DNA of 64,000 nt from DUML01 sp050949905 (GTDB taxonomy: Bacteria > Bacillota > Desulfitobacteriia > Desulfitobacteriales > Syntrophobotulaceae). Shown here piece by piece: positions 25,562 to 33,842 of this stretch (the first letter of the stretch is position 1; each line of letters opens with the position of its first letter). Made by a program: the position numbers and the translations under genes. The stretch covers positions 372,001 through 436,000 of the forward strand of contig JBMNGP010000006.1 of assembly GCA_050949905.1 (NCBI GenBank), in the 5' to 3' direction. A model generated the notes under the pieces. The model searched no databases. It was not told the DNA's origin and was given only the letters and a program-made list of their open reading frames with translations.

Positions 25562-26716
25562 TTAAAACGAATCATCCAAAACTTCCGGATAAGTTAAGAT
25601 CATTCTGACGACCTTATTATCCGGCTTGATATCTTCAAGTGTCTGCCCTTCCTTAAGATCAAAATGGAAGAACAGGGCAGCAGCGCCTTCAACCTTAAAG
25701 AGTCCATAAAGTTTTCCGCCGTGAATACTCTCCGGCTCGATATATTTTGGCCGGTAAACTTCAAACACTTGCGAAGCAGGGTCTCCCATCTTAATACCTA
25801 AATTCGTCTCAGCCTGAGGAGACTCTGCATATATTTCCAGCACTTGGCCCGACTCGGCACCTATGAAAACTCTATAACCGTCATAGTCCCACTCGTATAC
25901 TTGCTCAGGGAAATGACCTGCTTCCCCACTGGGCGGGGTTTCTTTATAATTATTTCCCAGAGCAGCTTTCACTTGTTCTTTAGTATCTCCTAAATGAACC
26001 CCGGAGATGCTTGGTCTAATATTCTGGACTGTTTTTTTAGTTTCTTGACCTTTTAAATCCATTTCGGTATAGGCGATATTACCTTCCTTATCCCAGGAAT
26101 TAACTTTATAAAAATAATCTCTGGCTTTAAAGATATATTCGCTTTTCTCAGCACCTAATTTATACACTTCGAGATATCCCCAACTTGTGCCGTATTCATG
26201 GGATTCATTGCCATAAGCTATAGCAGTACTGTCGTGGCTCCAAACAGGGATACCTATACTTTTAGGTTTAAAGTCTAGTTCCTGCAAAGAATCGATCTTA
26301 ACAATGGTATTTACCGCCCCATCTCCCAGCTTCTCACTGATGATGAAATACTTGCTGTCCGGTGACCAGCCAAAGCCGTGGGTTGTCGGTGAAACATCAC
26401 GCACAAACTTGGCTTCTTTCTGGCCGACTGTCCAGAGATAAGCTTCATCCATGCCCTGCTTTGCGGGCTGGCCTTGCTGGATATAGATGACCATCTTCTC
26501 ATCCGGTGACCAAGTAATTTTAAAGACATCGTCCTTTTGAGCTAAGAGCGACTCGATTTCTTCTTTCGTTAAGCCTTGTTCAGACCGGCCGTTTGTTTGT
26601 CCGCCGTCTTGTTGGCCGTCCGGCGTGGTAGGGGGGGCTTGGCAGCCTGCTATAAGGACAAACAAGCTCATTACCAATGCTGCTACAAAGATTTTCCGTA
26701 TTACTTTCTTTTCCAT
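25562..26716 (-). CDS. Lipoprotein with TolB-like propeller repeats
   Basis: This 384-residue lipoprotein has an N-terminal signal and lipobox (LIAGC, Cys about 25). A Gln/Gly-rich linker follows, then WD40/TolB-like units with the motifs ITWSPDEKMVIYI, FGWSPDSKYFIIS and PVWSHDSTAIAYG. A C-terminal part (about 235-384, GVHLGDTKEQVKAALGNNY and again IKMGDPASQVFEV) has two copies of a BLIP/SmpA-like pattern. It should sit outside the membrane. It follows an ECF sigma / RseB-like anti-sigma pair on the same strand, so it may be regulated by that sigma factor. Its ligand is unknown. Confidence 0.8.
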   Translation of the reverse strand: MEKKVIRKIFVAALVMSLFVLIAGCQAPPTTPDGQQDGGQTNGRSEQGLTKEEIESLLAQKDDVFKITWSPDEKMVIYIQQGQPAKQGMDEAYLWTVGQKEAKFVRDVSPTTHGFGWSPDSKYFIISEKLGDGAVNTIVKIDSLQELDFKPKSIGIPVWSHDSTAIAYGNESHEYGTSWGYLEVYKLGAEKSEYIFKARDYFYKVNSWDKEGNIAYTEMDLKGQETKKTVQNIRPSISGVHLGDTKEQVKAALGNNYKETPPSGEAGHFPEQVYEWDYDGYRVFIGAESGQVLEIYAESPQAETNLGIKMGDPASQVFEVYRPKYIEPESIHGGKLYGLFKVEGAAALFFHFDLKEGQTLEDIKPDNKVVRMILTYPEVLDDSF

Positions 26717-26821
26717 ATTGTCTCTCCTTGATTTTTCTTCAAAGGCTAAAATTACTTTTACCCTCTTTGGGGGGTACTCATGTTTGTACTCGGCTTGAGT
26801 TAACTGGAAGGACCTAACGGC

Positions 26822-28390
26822 TTAACGTGGGTCATAACCGACAACCGACCAAATCCCTGATTCATCCTGGCGGGCAAGACGCTTTAGATAAACTTTGCTA
26901 GCCGGGCCGCTTAAGACCTCTACAATCACTTCTCTACCGGTATTCTTGCCAATTTTAAAGTCTGCATACGGTATTTCCGGTTCACCGACAATTCCCTCCG
27001 GGGTGACCAGGAGATTGACGAAGGTCAGTGCTACGGATAGGGGATCTAACTGCCAGGGAGTGTGCCCCCCGTCAACTTGTTTTTGGTCATTGGTGACTAT
27101 TTCCATATCTACAGGTACTTTCACTACCGCCTGGGAAGTGAGATCCGTATTTTGATCCGGCAGAGTCAGGTTAGGGGCAATTTGCTGGGCTAACTGCAAA
27201 TTCCGCGGTCCTTCAACCATAATTTCCAAACCCTCTTGCTGCCAGCGGAGCCGGTCGCGGATTACCTCCACAGGCTCACCGTTATTATCCCCCCAGGACC
27301 CGTATCCTGCAGGCTCAAAAGGCTCCGTTGGAAGTGTTTGCACTATGGAAGTCTCGCCATAATCCAAAACAACACGTTTGGCAAAAGCGTAAATGCGGTT
27401 GGGAACCTCTTGAGGAAGGAGAGGGGTTATACCGCTGATATTCACGGCTTCATCTATAGTATTGACCAATTGGCCGGGGTTTTCTTCAATTACCTTAAAT
27501 CCTTCCGGAGTTTCGAAGCTAAAAATCCGGGGATCAATCTTAGCATTGGCTTCAAAGGAAACAAAAGTATAAGTGGTTTGCAGGGCGTTTTGGACCGCAG
27601 TCTGCAGTTGTAAAGGCAGATTTGTTTCCGTATCGACCCAAAGGTGATAGGGATCTCCTCCAGGCGGAGAGATTTTAAGCTTTAAGGCTTCCCTTCCGGC
27701 AATCTGTTCCTGACCGGCAATAGTATGCGGATACTGCTTGGCCCGCACAGCTTCCTCCCGCAAATCAAAACCCTTTTTCGTATAGTCCGGTACCAAGGGG
27801 AGAATAGCTACTTCCTTGTCTTTTTCTCTAACCTGCCATTTCTGCTCATTATTATTGACGGTTAAGCTTTCCTCCTTCTGACGCAAGGCATATTTGTCCC
27901 CTTCGTACCAAATCTCTACTTGCCGGATCAACCACTTCTCCCCTTGAGTATTTTCCGTGGTTATTTCCATTATTCCGTGGTAGCTGGAAAGCTCCTGCAC
28001 CGCCTTCTCCATAGCCAGGACAATATCCCCTTTAAAAAGGCTGTTCCCGAAAGTAAACGCCAGGACTAAGAGTATTCCGGCGGCAAGAACGCCGATTCTA
28101 AACGAATTCCTCTTTTGTTTGGCTCTTTTGCCGGTTGGTACAGCTGTTAACACTTGGTTGAGCTTGGCTTCAAAGCCGGGACTTGGCTCAGCCTGCGGCC
28201 GCAGGGCTCGCAAAAGCCTTACTGTTGCCGCCTGTTCCACAGCCTCATAGTCCATATCCGGCCCAGCTCCTCGGGTTCTCTCTTTTTCCAAGGCCTTGTA
28301 AGGATCACGCTCTTGATTAAAGAGATCTATCATTTGATCAAGCCTTTCTTCGGCAGCTTGTCTTTTTAATTCTTCAGGAGAAAGTTTCAT
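26822..28390 (-). CDS. Anti-sigma factor with RseB/LolA-like sensor domain
   Basis: This 522-residue protein has a cytoplasmic helical N-terminus of about 100 residues rich in E/R, one membrane helix (GVLAAGILLVLAFTFGNSLF, about 103-122) and a large outer part. The first outer domain (about 125-300: HGIMEITTENTQGEKWLIRQVEIWYEGDKY ... YHLWVDTETNLPLQLQ) has the LolA/RseB beta pattern. The remainder is less clear. The start codon overlaps the stop of the ECF sigma gene by four bases (ATGA), so the two are translationally coupled. The expected role is to bind the sigma factor until an envelope signal releases it. No zinc-finger HxxxCxxC motif is present. Confidence 0.8.
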   Translation of the reverse strand: MKLSPEELKRQAAEERLDQMIDLFNQERDPYKALEKERTRGAGPDMDYEAVEQAATVRLLRALRPQAEPSPGFEAKLNQVLTAVPTGKRAKQKRNSFRIGVLAAGILLVLAFTFGNSLFKGDIVLAMEKAVQELSSYHGIMEITTENTQGEKWLIRQVEIWYEGDKYALRQKEESLTVNNNEQKWQVREKDKEVAILPLVPDYTKKGFDLREEAVRAKQYPHTIAGQEQIAGREALKLKISPPGGDPYHLWVDTETNLPLQLQTAVQNALQTTYTFVSFEANAKIDPRIFSFETPEGFKVIEENPGQLVNTIDEAVNISGITPLLPQEVPNRIYAFAKRVVLDYGETSIVQTLPTEPFEPAGYGSWGDNNGEPVEVIRDRLRWQQEGLEIMVEGPRNLQLAQQIAPNLTLPDQNTDLTSQAVVKVPVDMEIVTNDQKQVDGGHTPWQLDPLSVALTFVNLLVTPEGIVGEPEIPYADFKIGKNTGREVIVEVLSGPASKVYLKRLARQDESGIWSVVGYDPR

Positions 28391-28983
28391 CTCTCGTTTA
28401 CCTCCTTAAAGTTTTCCCGCAAGAGAATTCGTAAATTTTGAATGGCCCGGTACTGCAAGCCGCGGACGGCAGCTTCGCTTTTCGCCATCTTGCGGGCTGT
28501 TTCAGCCCGCGAATACCCTTCGATAATTCGTAATCTTAAAACCGTCTGCTGTTCCTCAGTTAATTTTTGCAATGTGTCTTCCACCAGTGTATTATCGCAT
28601 AAGTTAATGAACTCTCTATCCTCAACCAATAAAGCCTCCTCCAGCTGAACCTGAATTCCCCGTGTTTTGCGCCGGCGCCAGCGGTCACGGATAAGATTCA
28701 AAGCTGTTGTCTTAAGATAATTCAGGGAAGGAAACTCCCGGGTTAAACTTAGGGCTGAAGATTGCTGTTCTCCCCAACAGCAGTTGGCTAAAACCTTCGT
28801 ATAAGTTTCCTGAGTTATATCTTCGGCTTCCTCCTGATTACGAACCCTGGAATAGCTATAACGGTAAACTTCCGGCCAGGTCTCGGCACACCACTGCCGA
28901 AGGTTTTCCGCTTCCAGCGGCTGCTGATTTTTCTTTGGCTGTGTATCATTCTTCATGCTTAAGGGCTCTTTGCAATTGCTCAC
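28387..28983 (-). CDS. ECF-family RNA polymerase sigma factor
   Basis: This sigma factor of about 198 residues has region 2 (YSYSRVRNQEEAEDITQETYTKVL) and region 4 with a helix-turn-helix (LTEEQQTVLRLRIIEGYSRAETARKMAKSEAAVRG). It would direct RNA polymerase to its own operon and a small stress regulon. The GTG at 28983 is chosen because GGGAGGG lies about seven bases upstream; an in-frame upstream start has no such site. The next gene is its probable anti-sigma factor. Confidence 0.92.
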   Translation of the reverse strand: MSNCKEPLSMKNDTQPKKNQQPLEAENLRQWCAETWPEVYRYSYSRVRNQEEAEDITQETYTKVLANCCWGEQQSSALSLTREFPSLNYLKTTALNLIRDRWRRRKTRGIQVQLEEALLVEDREFINLCDNTLVEDTLQKLTEEQQTVLRLRIIEGYSRAETARKMAKSEAAVRGLQYRAIQNLRILLRENFKEVNER

Positions 28984-29004
28984 TATTTTTCCCTCCCACC
29001 TAAT

Positions 29005-29031
29005 AAGACGCAGGACCAAGGAAAAATGTCA
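29005..29031 (-). promoter_or_regulatory. Candidate ECF-type promoter of the sigma/anti-sigma operon
   Basis: On the minus strand TGACAT (29031-29026) is followed after 15 bases by CGTCTT (29010-29005), about 20 bases before the GTG start. The layout equals that before the second ECF operon at 42470-42496 (TGTAAC, 15 bases, CGGATA). This suggests autoregulation but rests on short motifs. Confidence 0.4.
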
Positions 29032-29146
29032 CGGAAAAACACCTGGTCAAATATAGTAAAATTGCTGGTTTAGGCCAAGACTTACCTACCCGCTTTACCC
29101 TGATCCAAATCCTGAAAAAATTAAGACGCAAGACGAGATTTAAGAA

Positions 29147-29194
29147 GAACCACTGGAAAAGAGAAAATCTCTTTCTACCAGTGGTTCCTTTTTT
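29147..29194. terminator. Terminator between degV and the ECF operon
   Basis: GAACCACTGG pairs with CCAGTGGTTC; the loop holds a second small stem (AAAGAGA/TCTCTTT). On the plus strand a run of six T's follows; on the minus strand TTCTTCTT follows, so it can end degV transcription coming from the right. Confidence 0.75.
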
Positions 29195-29218
29195 GATCTA
29201 ATGTTAGATAATTATAAG

Positions 29219-30046
29219 CTAAAACGCAACAATAAGTCCCGCTTTACCGGCATATGTAGAGATAGTGGCACCCATTTCATGAATCAGGACATCCTGGGGA
29301 TGATAACGAGCCTTAATTGCTTCCGCCAAACTCTGGGCATCTTCTAAATTATCAACATGAGTAATTCCAATAACTCTATCGGAGAAATCAGCACAGCGTT
29401 CCCCTAATAGCTCAACAGATCTTTGCAGGGATTTATTTTTGCCCCGCACTTTCTCTAGAATCTCAACGCTTCCCTGGACATTGTGCAGGATTACCTTAAT
29501 GTTTAATAATTTAGCCAAGGAACCCTGGAAACGGCTTAAGCGGCCGCCTTTAACAATATTCTCCAAGGTATCCAGAAGAATAACGAATTTCATTTCTTCC
29601 CGCATTTTTTGAAGAAATTCAAGAATTTTTTCCAGAGATAAGCCGGCATTAATCAATTCCGCAGCCTTAATGACCTGCAATCCCTGGCCAATAGAAGCAG
29701 CCAAGGTGTCAAATACAGTCACATTGGAATTGCCGGCAATTTCCTTGCCTAAAAGAGCTGAGCTAAAAGAACCGCTTAGCCTAGACGAAATCGTTAAACA
29801 CAAAACTTTACCTTTTCCAGTTAATTCTTTAAAAACATCGGCAAATTGAGCCGGCGTAGGCTGAGAGGTTTGGGGCAACTGAGTAGAAACAGCCATTTCC
29901 CGGTAAAATTCTTGGGGAGTAATATCCACGCCTTCCGTATACTCCTTGCCATTAACTCTTATGGACAAAGGTACAACCCGAATATTGTACTGCTTAAGCA
30001 AGTGAGCAGGCAGATCAACACAACTATCCGTGACAACGTGAATCAT
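29219..30046 (-). CDS. DegV family fatty-acid-binding protein
   Basis: This 275-residue protein has the family opening IHVVTDSCVDLP, followed by VVPLSIRVNGKEYTEGVDIT and SQPTPAQFADVF. The middle has LTISSRLSGSFSSALLG and FDTLAASIGQGL, as in DegV/FakB proteins that bind a fatty acid, in some species for phosphorylation by FakA. No fakA is in view, so its partner is unknown. The start ATG follows AAAGGAGAAAACAATT. It is monocistronic, with a terminator on each side. Confidence 0.92.
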   Translation of the reverse strand: MIHVVTDSCVDLPAHLLKQYNIRVVPLSIRVNGKEYTEGVDITPQEFYREMAVSTQLPQTSQPTPAQFADVFKELTGKGKVLCLTISSRLSGSFSSALLGKEIAGNSNVTVFDTLAASIGQGLQVIKAAELINAGLSLEKILEFLQKMREEMKFVILLDTLENIVKGGRLSRFQGSLAKLLNIKVILHNVQGSVEILEKVRGKNKSLQRSVELLGERCADFSDRVIGITHVDNLEDAQSLAEAIKARYHPQDVLIHEMGATISTYAGKAGLIVAF

Positions 30047-30219
30047 AATTGTTTTCTCCTTTAATATATTAGAATAAGTATTTACATTTTTTTACTGTCA
30101 TATATATAGTACCTAATAATTCAACTTAATTTCATTAATTTCATTAAAATCTTTTATTTTTATATTTCTACAAGTGAGAAAAATTTCCTTCCGAATTCCA
30201 CCAGAATTATTCTCAACAC

Positions 30220-30258
30220 AAAAAAAATTGGCCGATCCAAATTCTGGGGTTTCGGCCA
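30220..30258 (-). terminator. Terminator after hsp20
   Basis: On the minus strand TGGCCGA pairs with TCGGCCA around a 16-base loop and is followed by eight T's. It lies about 50 bases after the hsp20 stop. Confidence 0.85.
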
Positions 30259-30310
30259 GCCATTTATATCTTACCAGAGATACTGTTAGTTAGTACGTTT
30301 ATTATAACCT

Positions 30311-30757
30311 TTACTGAATATCAATTTTCTTATATTTGGGCACATTAGCTTCTTTCTTAGGCAAGGTTATGGTCAGAATACCGTTTTCGAATTTGGCGCT
30401 TGCCTTATCCGGAAGAATATTATCTACACTGAAGGAGCGGCTCATGGAAGCGGAACGCCTTTCTCGGCGAAGATAATTTTCCCGCTCGTCGTTTATTTCC
30501 TCTTTTCTATCCACGGAGATAGTAAGCCTGCTCTCGTCAATTTCCAAGTTTATTTCATCTTTTCTAGCGCCCGGGATTTCAGCTTCAAGCACATATTCTT
30601 TTTCGTTTTCTTTAATATCGACTTTCATCTGACCACTGGCAGTAAAGTAGAACGGAAACATGGAATCATTAAAAAAACTCTCAAAGATGCTGTCCATGTC
30701 CCAAAAGTCTCTCCTTCTACCCAAACTTCTGTTTCTAAAAGGAACCAAATTAAACAC
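30311..30757 (-). CDS. Small heat shock protein, Hsp20/alpha-crystallin family
   Basis: This 148-residue chaperone holds unfolded proteins during stress. The N-terminus is short and Phe/Asp-rich (DMDSIFESFFNDSMFPF). The alpha-crystallin domain runs from about 45 to 140 (KVDIKENEKEYVLEAEIPGARKDEI ... SFSVDNILPDKASAKFENGILTITLPK), including the conserved GILT motif. The GTG at 30757 lies eight bases after GGAGGT; a TTG six codons earlier would place that site inside the gene. A CTGACCTT/AAGGTCAG inverted repeat lies upstream around 30800-30848 and might be regulatory. Confidence 0.93.
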   Translation of the reverse strand: MFNLVPFRNRSLGRRRDFWDMDSIFESFFNDSMFPFYFTASGQMKVDIKENEKEYVLEAEIPGARKDEINLEIDESRLTISVDRKEEINDERENYLRRERRSASMSRSFSVDNILPDKASAKFENGILTITLPKKEANVPKYKKIDIQ

Positions 30758-30941
30758 AGTACAACACCTCCACAAAGATATTATTTGATCATTTTTGATC
30801 TTCTGACCTTGTTTTACCTTTGTAATAATAATATACTCTTAAGGTCAGGAAATGTCAAGATAGCCAGGGAAATTTATCAGAGAAATCTTAAAAAATTAAA
30901 AAAGCTTAAAAAATCATTCGAATCCGTACTGATATATTTAA

Positions 30942-31622
30942 TTAAACTCCGGAATTTGCTTTATTCCTGTTTCTTTCCGCAATTCTGCGGTACCATAAAG
31001 GATGGCGTTCCTTGGCATACTCTTCATAGACTGTCCCCAAGAATATCCCCCGAAGCAGCGGCCTGTTGGCCTTAACCAGGAAAGCCGCTAGATGGGCTCC
31101 TATGCCCAGAATCAAAAGTACGGTAGCCAGATTATGAAGATGGGTTGATGCAGCTATTAAATTGTAAGGAAGAGAAGCCCCGGCAAAATTTTTAACTACT
31201 TTTACAATACCGGTTAAAATCAACAATATAACATTAGCACCAATAAAGAGGTAAGCAACTCTCTGTTCAGCCAGGTATTTCTCAGCCGGCGGTTCTTCAC
31301 CGCCCGTAAACATTGCTTTAATAATCAAGTAAGATTCTTTTAGATCCCCTTTTTTAGGGAATAAGTCAAATTCTCGCCGCAAGGTATGATAAACAAGATG
31401 GAAGCTTACCACAAAAATTAAGATCCCGGCGGCAAGATAATGCAAATCAAGGGTATTGAAAAAGCTTCCCAGCCATTCTCCACCGGGAAGTTTGACAATA
31501 TTATAGCGTTTATATAGAGGCAGCTGGCCCAGCCCGGAGATAATCAGGAGAATGATGGAAAGTGCGGTGCCCCAGTGAATGAAGCGGTTAACCTTACTTT
31601 GGCGAGGGACTTTTTTATTCAT
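30942..31622 (-). CDS. Cytochrome b subunit, formate dehydrogenase gamma / DMSO-type
   Basis: This 226-residue membrane protein has about four helices and histidines placed for two b-type hemes: RFIHWGTALSIILLIISG (first helix), LDLHYLAAGILIFVVSFHLVYH (second) and STHLHNLATVLLILGIGAHLAAF (fourth). This is the di-heme cytochrome b pattern of FdnI/HydC-type subunits, which pass electrons between the quinone pool and an exported oxidoreductase. Its start overlaps the end of the Fe-S protein gene by eight bases. No molybdopterin or hydrogenase catalytic subunit is nearby. Confidence 0.88.
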   Translation of the reverse strand: MNKKVPRQSKVNRFIHWGTALSIILLIISGLGQLPLYKRYNIVKLPGGEWLGSFFNTLDLHYLAAGILIFVVSFHLVYHTLRREFDLFPKKGDLKESYLIIKAMFTGGEEPPAEKYLAEQRVAYLFIGANVILLILTGIVKVVKNFAGASLPYNLIAASTHLHNLATVLLILGIGAHLAAFLVKANRPLLRGIFLGTVYEEYAKERHPLWYRRIAERNRNKANSGV

Positions 31623-32625
31623 CTGCTTTCTCCCCTTTCATAGTCTTGTACGCAGTAAAAGCCGCTAAGGCAGCTCCGGCAACAGGTGCGGTCAAAGCCC
31701 CTATGGCCATGCCTTTCTCCGTTTCCAGGTAGTTTTCAACCTTCTCCGGCAGCAAAGGCCTTCCGGGACGCTTGTCGCCTTTAGCCTGTTTAGCCTCGGC
31801 AATAGCCTTGCTAATTTTAGCAAAGGAAACCTTGGAAATATAGAAAGTAGAAGTTCCGCCATTTTGAGTGTCTCCATAGATATAACCACCGATTTCCTCC
31901 GCCCGCTTCCTGGCATAATTCTTCATTTCTTCTTTAGGTCCGGTAAGAATAGCACCCTTAGGACAAGCTGTCTCACAGCGGGGTTTTTCACCTTGGGCCA
32001 AAAGATCCCGGCAGTTATCGCATTTATACATTACCCCGCCGCCGGCCAAAGTAGGAGCAATATTAAGGTATAAGCCTACTCCGGCCTGGCGCTGCGGAAT
32101 ACCCCAGGGACATACATCCCGGCATTTGGCTCCTCCTAAACAAATTTGATCATTAATCGCCACCGCTCCCCTCTCATCTTTACTGATAGCACTAAAAGGA
32201 CAGAGCTTTTGGCAGGTAGGATTGTCACAATGCATACAGCGGCGCAAGATATAAACGTCTTCGAGCTTGCCGTTTTCTTCAACTTGGACATGCTCAACAA
32301 AACTCCAGTTATATGGTGTTAAGCGATTTGTTAGCTCCCGCTCCTTAGACCAGTCCTCAAATTTGTCTTGCGGCCAGTAAGGCTTAATAGGTTGAACAGG
32401 TTCGGGAAAATTTGCTTCATTCTTTTGCCGGCAAGAGCTGACACAAAGAGGAGTATCCAGGCTGTGGCAGCCGTCGCATTTGGTCAGATCAATTACTGTA
32501 CCTACCTCTTGTGAATCCGTCAAACCATAAAGAGGTTTATTAAGACCTGATGCCGCCAAAAAGCTTAAAACTCCGGCCGCCGCCGACCGTTTAAAGAAAG
32601 TTCGCCGAGTTATTCTAGCGGACAA
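31615..32625 (-). CDS. Tat-exported four-cluster ferredoxin subunit
   Basis: The protein (336 residues) has a Tat signal RITRRTFFKRSAAAGVLSFLAASG and four cysteine clusters: CDGCHSLDTPLCVSSC, CMHCDNPTCQKLCP, CLGGAKCRDVCP and CDNCRDLLAQGEKPRCETACP. This is the DmsB/HybA/FdnH pattern for a 16-Fe electron-transfer subunit. The C-terminus has a single hydrophobic anchor (GALTAPVAGAALAAFTAY). The TTG at 32625 is preferred: GGAGGTG lies six bases upstream, while the ATG at 32640 overlaps that site and has none of its own. It works with the cytochrome b downstream; the catalytic partner must be encoded elsewhere. Confidence 0.88.
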   Translation of the reverse strand: MSARITRRTFFKRSAAAGVLSFLAASGLNKPLYGLTDSQEVGTVIDLTKCDGCHSLDTPLCVSSCRQKNEANFPEPVQPIKPYWPQDKFEDWSKERELTNRLTPYNWSFVEHVQVEENGKLEDVYILRRCMHCDNPTCQKLCPFSAISKDERGAVAINDQICLGGAKCRDVCPWGIPQRQAGVGLYLNIAPTLAGGGVMYKCDNCRDLLAQGEKPRCETACPKGAILTGPKEEMKNYARKRAEEIGGYIYGDTQNGGTSTFYISKVSFAKISKAIAEAKQAKGDKRPGRPLLPEKVENYLETEKGMAIGALTAPVAGAALAAFTAYKTMKGEKADE

Positions 32626-32685
32626 GAAGAACACCTCCATATTTCACTTCTTAAAAAGGGGTGCTGGCAATAACCCCTAGTACCT

Positions 32686-32737
32686 ATACCCCCTATCGGT
32701 ATGTATACATTATAGCTGTCCCCCCTTGGTATTTCAA
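32686..32737 (-). promoter_or_regulatory. Strong sigma-A promoter with a CsoR/CstR-like operator
   Basis: On the minus strand TTGAAA (32737-32732) and TATAAT (32714-32709) are spaced by exactly 17 bases. The inverted repeat ATACC-N7-GGTAT, containing CCCTATC, lies at 32686-32702 over the expected start point. It resembles operators of CsoR-family repressors (copper or persulfide sensing). A second inverted repeat AGGGGT/ACCCCT follows at about 32657-32679. Confidence 0.65.
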
Positions 32738-32786
32738 GGATATCTTTCAGTAATTACAAAAGAAATAATTCTCATGGCGAGTATAG

Positions 32787-32829
32787 AAAAAAAGGAATAC
32801 CGCTCCTTTTAGAAAGCAAACGGCACTCC
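32787..32829 (-). terminator. Terminator of the dpp operon
   Basis: On the minus strand GGAGTGCCG pairs with CGGTATTCC (two G-U pairs) and is followed by seven T's. It lies about 30 bases after the last ABC gene. The opposite strand also has a T-run, so it may act both ways. Confidence 0.78.
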
Positions 32830-32858
32830 TTTTTTCATAATGATTTATCTTTCGATCT

Positions 32859-33842
32859 TTACTTGTTTTCTTTGTCCGCAAACAAATGACAAGCAACATA
32901 GTGGCCGGGGGTGACTTCCTGCAAGACCGGTGCCTGTTTTTTACACTGCTCCATCTCTTTAAAGCAGCGGGACGCAAAACGGCAGCCTGCAGGAGGATTA
33001 ATGGGACTCGGCACATCGCCTTTCAGAATAATCCGTTCTTTTTTCTTGTCAGGGTTAATGAGCGGAATAGCCGAAAGCAAAGCCTGGGTGTAAGGATGCA
33101 GAGGATTAGCGTAAAGCTCCCTCTTCGGGGCAATTTCCATTAGCTTACCCAAATACATCACCCCGACGCGGTCACTGATATGCTTAACAACATTTAGCCC
33201 ATGGGCAATAAAAAGATAAGTTAAACCAAATTCTTCTTTTAAATCATCCAAGAGATTTAAAACCTGGGCTTGAATGGAGACATCCAAAGCCGAAACCGGT
33301 TCGTCACAGACAATAAGCTTCGGCTCTACGGCCAAAGCCCGGGCAATCCCGACCCGCTGGCGCTGGCCGCCGGAAAATTCGTGGGGATAGCGGTTGCGCT
33401 GGTGCCTGGCCAGCCCGACACTGTTTAACAGGGAGATGACCCGTTCTTCCACTTTTGCCCGAGGAAGCAAATTATTAATGAGAATTGGCTCGGCAATAAT
33501 GTCGCCAATAGTCATCCGGGGATTCAAAGAAGCATAAGGATCCTGAAAAATCATCTGGATCTCTTTGGCATAAGACCGTCTCTCTTCCGCAGATAAAGCC
33601 GTCAGATCCCTGCCTTCATAAATAATCTTACCGCCGGTGGGGCTATAGAGATTAACCAGAATCTTGCCGAGAGTAGTCTTACCGCAGCCGGATTCTCCCA
33701 CTAAGCCGAAAGCTTCACCTTTCTGAATAGTAAAGCTTACATCGTCTACAGCTTTCAGAACGGAAACCGGCCTGCCGAAAAAATCCGTCTCGACCGTAAA
33801 ATGTTTGGCTAGATTTTGAATATCTAACAGTACTTCCTTCAA
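32859..33842 (-). CDS. dppF: Oligopeptide/dipeptide ABC transporter ATP-binding protein, DppF/OppF type
   Basis: This 327-residue ATPase has Walker A (GLVGESGCGKTTLG), the ABC signature (EFSGGQRQRVGIARAL), Walker B (LIVCDEPVSALDVS) and the C-terminal oligopeptide-transporter extension with cysteines (GCRFASRCFKEMEQCKKQ), which may bind an Fe-S cluster as in DppD. It powers peptide import together with DppD. Its ATG overlaps the dppD stop by four bases (ATGA), so the two are coupled. Confidence 0.95.
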   Translation of the reverse strand: MKEVLLDIQNLAKHFTVETDFFGRPVSVLKAVDDVSFTIQKGEAFGLVGESGCGKTTLGKILVNLYSPTGGKIIYEGRDLTALSAEERRSYAKEIQMIFQDPYASLNPRMTIGDIIAEPILINNLLPRAKVEERVISLLNSVGLARHQRNRYPHEFSGGQRQRVGIARALAVEPKLIVCDEPVSALDVSIQAQVLNLLDDLKEEFGLTYLFIAHGLNVVKHISDRVGVMYLGKLMEIAPKRELYANPLHPYTQALLSAIPLINPDKKKERIILKGDVPSPINPPAGCRFASRCFKEMEQCKKQAPVLQEVTPGHYVACHLFADKENK

